From: an uncultured Christensenella sp.
GTDB lineage: Bacteria; Bacillota; Clostridia; Christensenellales; Borkfalkiaceae
DNA length: 5,190 bases
NCBI GenBank assembly: GCA_910586365.1
Contig: CAJUGP010000075.1
Location: forward strand, 1-5,190
Reading direction: 5' to 3'
The stretch's first letter is position 1. Every line of letters begins with the position of its first letter. Positions 1 to 3,367 of the stretch are shown here, piece by piece. Both the position numbers and the translations under genes were made by a program. Under the pieces are notes generated by a model. It ran no database searches and was not told the origin of the DNA. It saw only the letters and a list, made by a program, of their open reading frames with translations.

Positions 1-2
1 CG

Positions 3-13
3 CCCTTGCAGGG
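3..13. repeat. Small inverted repeat at the left edge (possible oriT remnant)
   Basis: CCCT (3-6) and AGGG (10-13) form a perfect 4-bp inverted repeat around TGC, followed by more G and then the relaxase ribosome binding site. In the MobV family the transfer origin usually lies just upstream of the mob gene, so this could be the edge of an oriT. The repeat is short, the sequence to its left is missing, and I recognise no nick-site consensus. The oriT reading is a guess from position. Confidence 0.2.
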
Positions 14-23
14 GGCAATTATT

Positions 24-30
24 AAGGAGG
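24..30 (+). promoter_or_regulatory. Ribosome binding site of the relaxase gene
   Basis: AAGGAGG is a near-perfect Shine-Dalgarno sequence. It ends 9 bases before ATA at 40 and 6 bases before ATT at 37, but 54 bases before the first conventional in-frame start, TTG at 85. It therefore places initiation at 37-40, which agrees with the homology of the protein's first residues. Confidence 0.8.
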
Positions 31-39
31 AAAGAAATT

Positions 40-1233
40 ATAAGTTATCAGGTAGTAAGAATAGAACAATTCAATAAAGGTAGTTTGGGCAAAATAGGTG
101 GCGAAACGGAACGCACGAGCAAGCACCACCGCAACGAAGATATAGACAGCGAGCGCACACCGCTCAATCTGTATTTCAAAAGGTCGGAAGGCGGTCTTAC
201 CGCTCAATGGAAAAAGACTATGCAAGAGCTAAACGCAACATTCCGCGAGAAGAAAAAGTCAGTTGCTTTTGAAGATATGATTATTACTTCGGATACGGAG
301 TTTTTTGAATGGTTCGGTTGGAAGAAAGGCGAAGGAACGCCGTATGCGGTAATGGAATTTTTCAACCGCTGTTATGAGTTCGCGTTGCAGGAAATCGGCT
401 ATAAAGGAACGGACAAAAACATACTGTCTGCCGTAATCCATATGGACGAAAAAACGCCGCATTTACAGCTCTACTACATACCAATCGTTGACACCGCCAA
501 GAAGAAAGTCTACGAGAAAGGCGCAGACGGAAAAGTATTGCGGAACGAAAAAGGCTCGCCTATCCAAAAGAAAGACGAGCGAGGCAAAAGCGTTTATGAG
601 TATGTGCCGTTGGAACAGCTGAAGCTATGCAGTTCGGACTTTTGGAGTGAACGCGGTGGACAGTTATCCTACGGCAATATGCAAGACAGCTTTCACGAGC
701 AAATAGGCGTTCACTACGGTTTGGATCGCGGCGAAGTCGGAAGCAACAAAAAGCATACGACCAAGTACCAATGGCAGAAAGCACAACAGGAAGCCGAGCT
801 TGCCGCTCTTAATGATGAGAAAGTCCACGCGGAAGAAGTAATCGAACAAGCGCAAGCCGCCGTAGAAACGAGAGATAAAGCGTTGGAAGAAATGAAACCG
901 TTACAGGAACATTTAGACGCTTTCAAGGAAGCGAAGAGCGGCGAACTTCCTTTCTCGCCGAGCAAGTTAAAGAAAATGCTTATAGGATTGATGACCGAGT
1001 ATAAGCGGCTCGAAGAAGAAAAGAAAATCACGGACAAAGACCGTGAAAACCTTTTTTCGGAATTGCAGAAAGCCGAGCGACGTATTCCCGAACTTGAAAA
1101 GTACAAAGAGTTTGTCTCTTTCATCAACGAATACGCACCCGATAAGTTGGACGAAGCAAAGCGCACGGCAACCGAGCGCAAGAACGCACCGAAGCCGCCG
1201 TTCAAATCCAAATCGAACGGCTGGAATAAGTAA
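40..1233 (+). CDS. MobV/Pre-family plasmid mobilization relaxase, non-ATG start
   Basis: This relaxase would nick one strand at the element's oriT and carry it to a recipient using another element's conjugation apparatus. Counting ATA at 40 as residue 1 gives 397 residues. Residues 2-7 (SYQVVR), the KGSLG stretch, residues 22-36 (ETER to NEDID) and SERTPLN match the MobV N-terminus typified by pMV158 MobM. The metal-site motif, HMDEKTPHLQ, is at 134-143. A conserved HYGLDRGEVGS block follows near 225, then a charged, probably coiled-coil tail (about 245-360) and a basic end. Compared with MobM from memory, residue 22 is Glu instead of the catalytic His, and residue 143 is Gln instead of the third metal His. 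Charged residues at about 154-187 (YEKGADGK to YEYV) look like an insertion between the metal site and the next block. No in-frame ATG, GTG or TTG precedes 85, and starting at TTG 85 would remove the conserved first motif. The family call is firm, but activity is uncertain. The frame is open to the window's left edge, so a more distant start cannot be excluded. Confidence 0.92.
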   Translation: MSYQVVRIEQFNKGSLGKIGGETERTSKHHRNEDIDSERTPLNLYFKRSEGGLTAQWKKTMQELNATFREKKKSVAFEDMIITSDTEFFEWFGWKKGEGTPYAVMEFFNRCYEFALQEIGYKGTDKNILSAVIHMDEKTPHLQLYYIPIVDTAKKKVYEKGADGKVLRNEKGSPIQKKDERGKSVYEYVPLEQLKLCSSDFWSERGGQLSYGNMQDSFHEQIGVHYGLDRGEVGSNKKHTTKYQWQKAQQEAELAALNDEKVHAEEVIEQAQAAVETRDKALEEMKPLQEHLDAFKEAKSGELPFSPSKLKKMLIGLMTEYKRLEEEKKITDKDRENLFSELQKAERRIPELEKYKEFVSFINEYAPDKLDEAKRTATERKNAPKPPFKSKSNGWNK

Positions 1234-1270
1234 AAAATCCAAAGTCGTTCTACTACTCTATTGGATTCTG

Positions 1271-1299
1271 TTGACAAGATACCCATAAAAGCGTATAAT
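1271..1299 (+). promoter_or_regulatory. Perfect-consensus sigma-70/sigma-A promoter
   Basis: TTGACA (1271-1276) and TATAAT (1294-1299) are separated by exactly 17 bases, both hexamers matching consensus at all positions. Transcription should start near 1306, about 40 bases before the ATG of the small DNA-binding protein. It probably also supplies the recombinase gene downstream, for which I see no separate promoter. It sits 37 bases after the relaxase stop codon, giving the regulator a supply independent of the relaxase. Confidence 0.85.
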
Positions 1300-1320
1300 A
1301 AGAAAAAGGCGTATCAATAC
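1291..1320 (+). promoter_or_regulatory. Candidate operator over the -10 box and start site
   Basis: GCGTATAATA (1291-1300) recurs as GCGTATCAATA (1309-1319), an imperfect direct repeat with an 18-bp period. The first copy covers the -10 hexamer and the second lies just after the likely transcription start. GTAT-CA-ATAC (1311-1320) is also a small palindrome, and a further ATAC lies at 1279-1282. Short repeated half-sites over a promoter are typical of autoregulated ribbon-helix-helix repressors, which is what the next gene appears to encode. Binding is inferred. Confidence 0.35.
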
Positions 1321-1335
1321 GACACATATATTTGC

Positions 1336-1341
1336 GGAGGG
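1336..1341 (+). promoter_or_regulatory. Ribosome binding site of the small DNA-binding protein
   Basis: GGAGGG lies 4 bases before ATG at 1346. The initiation context here is ATT-ATG, the same as at the two neighbouring genes except that those read ATT-ATA. Confidence 0.65.
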
Positions 1342-1345
1342 TATT

Positions 1346-1564
1346 ATGAAACCGAGAGCGGAAAAAGATAAGAACTACGAAGAACGGCACAGAGAAGAAC
1401 GCAAAGCAAAGAGTTTGGTTTGGGGGACGAGCGTGCCGAGAAAACAGGCAGAAGAAATAAACGCATTTTTAATGAAGAACGGTTACACGAAAGTCCGTCT
1501 TATAGAAGCTGGATATAAAGCATTATTAGAAGAAGCCGCTAAGAAAGAGAAAAACGGACAGTAA
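1346..1564 (+). CDS. Small ribbon-helix-helix-like DNA-binding protein
   Basis: The product is 72 residues, with a highly charged N-terminus (1-21, rich in Glu, Arg and Lys). A short strand-like segment follows, LVWGTSVPR (24-32), then two predicted helices (about 33-44 and 48-64) separated by the NGY turn at 45-47, and a Lys-rich tail. A short strand followed by two amphipathic helices is the Arc/CopG ribbon-helix-helix layout. These are dimeric proteins that use the strand to read the DNA major groove. Genes like this are common between mob and recombinase genes, serving as autorepressors or relaxosome accessory factors. Having its own consensus promoter with repeats over the -10 box favours an autorepressor. 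It is the only one of the element's three genes with an ATG start. The fold is my reading of a short sequence and no specific family is recognised. Confidence 0.75.
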   Translation: MKPRAEKDKNYEERHREERKAKSLVWGTSVPRKQAEEINAFLMKNGYTKVRLIEAGYKALLEEAAKKEKNGQ

Positions 1565-1584
1565 CCGAAAAAGCAAATCAGACT

Positions 1585-1659
1585 ATGCGTTCTTCTTGCG
1601 GAACGGGAGAAAATAACTTGAAACGCCCGATTTCAGACAAGGAGTACCATTATAAATAA
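1585..1659 (+). CDS. Possible 24-codon leader ORF overlapping the recombinase start
   Basis: ATG at 1585 opens a 24-codon frame in the 87-base gap after the small regulator. Its TAA stop (1657-1659) overlaps the first codons of the recombinase frame, whose ATA is at 1652. Ribosomes ending here would stop within a few bases of the weak start and directly over its Shine-Dalgarno region, a geometry that could allow translational coupling. There is no convincing ribosome binding site before 1585, and such short frames arise easily by chance. Confidence 0.2.
   Translation: MRSSCGTGENNLKRPISDKEYHYK
1639..1644 (+). promoter_or_regulatory. Ribosome binding site of the recombinase gene
   Basis: AAGGAG ends 7 bases before ATA at 1652 and 4 bases before ATT at 1649. 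No ATG, GTG or TTG occurs in this frame between the upstream stop (TGA at 1619-1621) and ATG at 1850. The site therefore marks a non-canonical start for a protein about 66 residues longer than the one beginning at 1850. Confidence 0.7.
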
Positions 1660-1840
1660 GAACAAAGCAACCACACCTAAGGCAGATATACTGTCTTACT
1701 ACTACGAACAAGAGAACGGCGCATTTGTAAGAAGCCGTGAAAAAGTTATCGGGAACACGGTCTATACCGTTATATCCCGTGAAAAGTCAAACGCCGACGC
1801 TACGGCGTTCGACATTACAAAAAGACCAATAGAACGTATC
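1652..1840 (+). other. TnpW-like segment fused to the recombinase
   Basis: Translated from ATA, this segment begins NKNKATTPKADIL and then contains YEQENG, REKVIGNTVYTVISR and a stretch rich in Ala, Thr and Asp ending KRPIER. The pattern of an IGxTxYxV strand pair followed by a helix ending in K-x-x-I-x-R resembles small TnpW-type proteins, usually encoded separately next to TnpX-type recombinases. Here it runs without a stop into IVKDMSRFGRD. The simplest reading is a deletion of a few hundred bases joining the end of a tnpW-like gene to the middle of the recombinase catalytic domain. The TnpW resemblance is from memory of the family and is moderate. Confidence 0.5.
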
Positions 1841-3232
1841 GTCAAGGATATGTCGAGATTCGGCAGGGATCATATTCTTGTAGATTACTACACGAAATAT
1901 TATCTTGCCGAAGCCGACGTGCGGTTTATAGCAATCTACGACCAAGTGGACAGCGAAACCAACCCCGACGACGATATTACACCGTTCAAAAACATACTCA
2001 ACGAAATGTACGCCAAAGATTGCAGTAAGAAAATCAAAGCCGTATTTAAGGCAAAAGGTAATTCGGGCAAGCATTTGGGAACATTCCCGCCCTTCGGTTA
2101 CGTTAAATCTGCGGAAGATAAGAATCAATGGATAATCGACTATGAAGCCGCCGAAATAGTAAAAGTAGCATTCAAGTTGTGCATACAGGGATACGGTCCG
2201 ACACAGATAGCGCGTATATTCACGGAAAAGGGTTACGATACGCCTATTATCTATAATCGGAAACACGGCTTGCCGACAACTCACACGGTACGTTTCGGAC
2301 AGGAAATCTGGTCGCCTAAATCTATTGTGGGTATGCTGTCGCGGATAGAATACACGGGCTGTACGGCAAATTTTAAGACCTATAAAAAGTCGTACAAGTC
2401 GAAAAAACGCATAGACCAGCCGAGAACTGATTGGGTCATCTTCGAGAATACGCAGGAAGCAATTATAGGCAAGCAGACTTTCGATACCGTTCAGAAGATA
2501 CGCGAGAACAAACGTCGTCCTACCGATATGGGCGAAATGAGTCCGCTGTCGGGAATGCTGTACTGCGCGGACTGCGGAAAGAAAATGTATCTTTGCCGGT
2601 GTACCACTATGAAGCAAGCGGAATATTTCAACTGTTCGTCATATAGGAAGAACTTGAAGCGGACCTGCACTTCGCACCAAATTACGGTTAAAGCGATAAC
2701 GGCAATCATACAGGACGATTTGAAGCGTACAATTCACTTTGCCAAGAACCACAACGAAGAATTTTTACAGACCTTACGCAAGGACGCCGAAGCGAAAACG
2801 AAAAAGGAACTCAAAGAGAACCTACGCGAAATAGAAACTTCGGAAGAACGCATTGACAAGCTCGACAAGATTATAGAGAGCTTATACGAAGATAAGGTTA
2901 CGGGTAAAATCTCGGAAGAACGGTATTTGAAAATGAGCGATACATACGAAGCCGAGCAAGCCACGCTGAAAGAGCGGGTTAAGACTTTGAAAGCTGAAAT
3001 AGAGAAAGCCAAAGCGCAAGACGATAAAATTCTCGACTTTATGCTACTCATCTACAAGTACAGCAATTTTGAAGAGCTCACGCCCGAAATTCTGCGTTCG
3101 TTCATTGACAAGGTAATCGTCCACGAGAAAACGCAAGTAAACGGGCATTACAGACAGACCGTTGAAATTATCTATAACTTCGTGGGTGCAATCGTCCCGA
3201 CGTTCTTCGACGATGACGAAACCTACAACTGA
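1652..3232 (+). CDS. TnpX-type large serine recombinase lacking its catalytic N-terminus, with an N-terminal TnpW-like segment
   Basis: Full-length relatives (Tn4451 TnpX type) excise and integrate the element through a serine-DNA intermediate. From ATA at 1652 the frame gives 526 residues. Residues 1-62 do not look like a recombinase. Homology begins abruptly at IVKDMSRFGRD (63-73), which carries the two arginines of the SRxGR motif, and continues through DVRFIAI. Next come the recombinase domain (about 130-290), a zinc ribbon with Cys305, Cys308, Cys328 and Cys339, a coiled coil (about 375-460), and a C-terminal DUF4368-like end (about 475-515). Missing are the YxRxS nucleophile block and the GxSGTNF-type block, roughly 100 residues present in the family. 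The protein is therefore probably unable to cut DNA but may still bind its att sites. Translation could alternatively start at ATG 1850, giving 460 residues that begin inside the catalytic domain. The gene lies 87 bases after the regulator and probably shares its transcript. Confidence 0.88.
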   Translation: MNKNKATTPKADILSYYYEQENGAFVRSREKVIGNTVYTVISREKSNADATAFDITKRPIERIVKDMSRFGRDHILVDYYTKYYLAEADVRFIAIYDQVDSETNPDDDITPFKNILNEMYAKDCSKKIKAVFKAKGNSGKHLGTFPPFGYVKSAEDKNQWIIDYEAAEIVKVAFKLCIQGYGPTQIARIFTEKGYDTPIIYNRKHGLPTTHTVRFGQEIWSPKSIVGMLSRIEYTGCTANFKTYKKSYKSKKRIDQPRTDWVIFENTQEAIIGKQTFDTVQKIRENKRRPTDMGEMSPLSGMLYCADCGKKMYLCRCTTMKQAEYFNCSSYRKNLKRTCTSHQITVKAITAIIQDDLKRTIHFAKNHNEEFLQTLRKDAEAKTKKELKENLREIETSEERIDKLDKIIESLYEDKVTGKISEERYLKMSDTYEAEQATLKERVKTLKAEIEKAKAQDDKILDFMLLIYKYSNFEELTPEILRSFIDKVIVHEKTQVNGHYRQTVEIIYNFVGAIVPTFFDDDETYN

Positions 3233-3261
3233 CACAAGCAACTAAACCAAGACAAGAGAAA

Positions 3262-3284
3262 AGGCGTGGCTTCACGCCACGCCT
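3262..3284 (-). terminator. Intrinsic terminator, best on the minus strand
   Basis: AGGCGTGGC (3262-3270) and GCCACGCCT (3276-3284) form a perfect 9-bp GC-rich stem with a 5-base loop. Read on the minus strand it is followed by TTTCTCTTGTC, a serviceable U-rich tail, so it should end transcription from the repeat-protein gene about 85 bases past its stop. On the + strand the following sequence, AATTCTCGTT, is a poor tail, though the stem may still help end the recombinase transcript. Confidence 0.7.
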
Positions 3285-3303
3285 AATTCTCGTTCGCCTA
3301 CGG

Positions 3304-3351
3304 CTTACCTAATATTCCCTATGGGAATTACGGTAAGGGGAACGGTTTTTT
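3304..3351 (+). terminator. Possible + strand terminator or structured element end
   Basis: CTTACC (3304-3309) pairs with GGTAAG (3332-3337). Inside that pair, ATTCCC (3314-3319) pairs with GGGAAT (3323-3328) around a TAT loop, making a two-tier hairpin. A run of six T follows at 3346-3351, but 8 bases after the stem, farther than usual. It could be a weak terminator for the recombinase operon or a structured site at the right end of the element. Confidence 0.35.
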
Positions 3352-3367
3352 AAGTTTTCCGTCGTAT

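Larger units (their letters stand above)
3233..3367. other. Convergent intergenic gap, probable right end of the element
   Basis: The gap separates the recombinase stop from the stop of the minus-strand gene and holds the two hairpins described. Large serine recombinases normally sit close to one end of their element, so an att site is expected here. The neighbouring gene ends with an intact repeat motif (VELPEVSA), so insertion did not cut its 3' end. Without the left end of the element I cannot define the core. Confidence 0.35.

Noticed and set aside
85..1233. TTG at 85 as the relaxase start
   Set aside because: It has no ribosome binding site at a usable distance and would remove residues SYQVVR to KGS, which are conserved at the MobV N-terminus and still encoded upstream in frame.
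1236..1267. AATCCAA/TTGGATT inverted repeat after the relaxase stop, considered as a terminator
   Set aside because: The 7-bp stem is AT-rich with an 18-base loop and no T-run follows, so it is a poor intrinsic terminator.
714..1286. Minus-strand 190-codon frame opposite the relaxase 3' half
   Set aside because: Low-complexity Ser/Phe/Leu composition typical of the antisense of a Glu/Lys-rich coiled coil. It has no homology I recognise and no ribosome binding site.
1787..2617. Minus-strand 276-codon frame opposite the recombinase
   Set aside because: It is a shadow of the clearly homologous + strand recombinase, and its translation has no recognisable domain.
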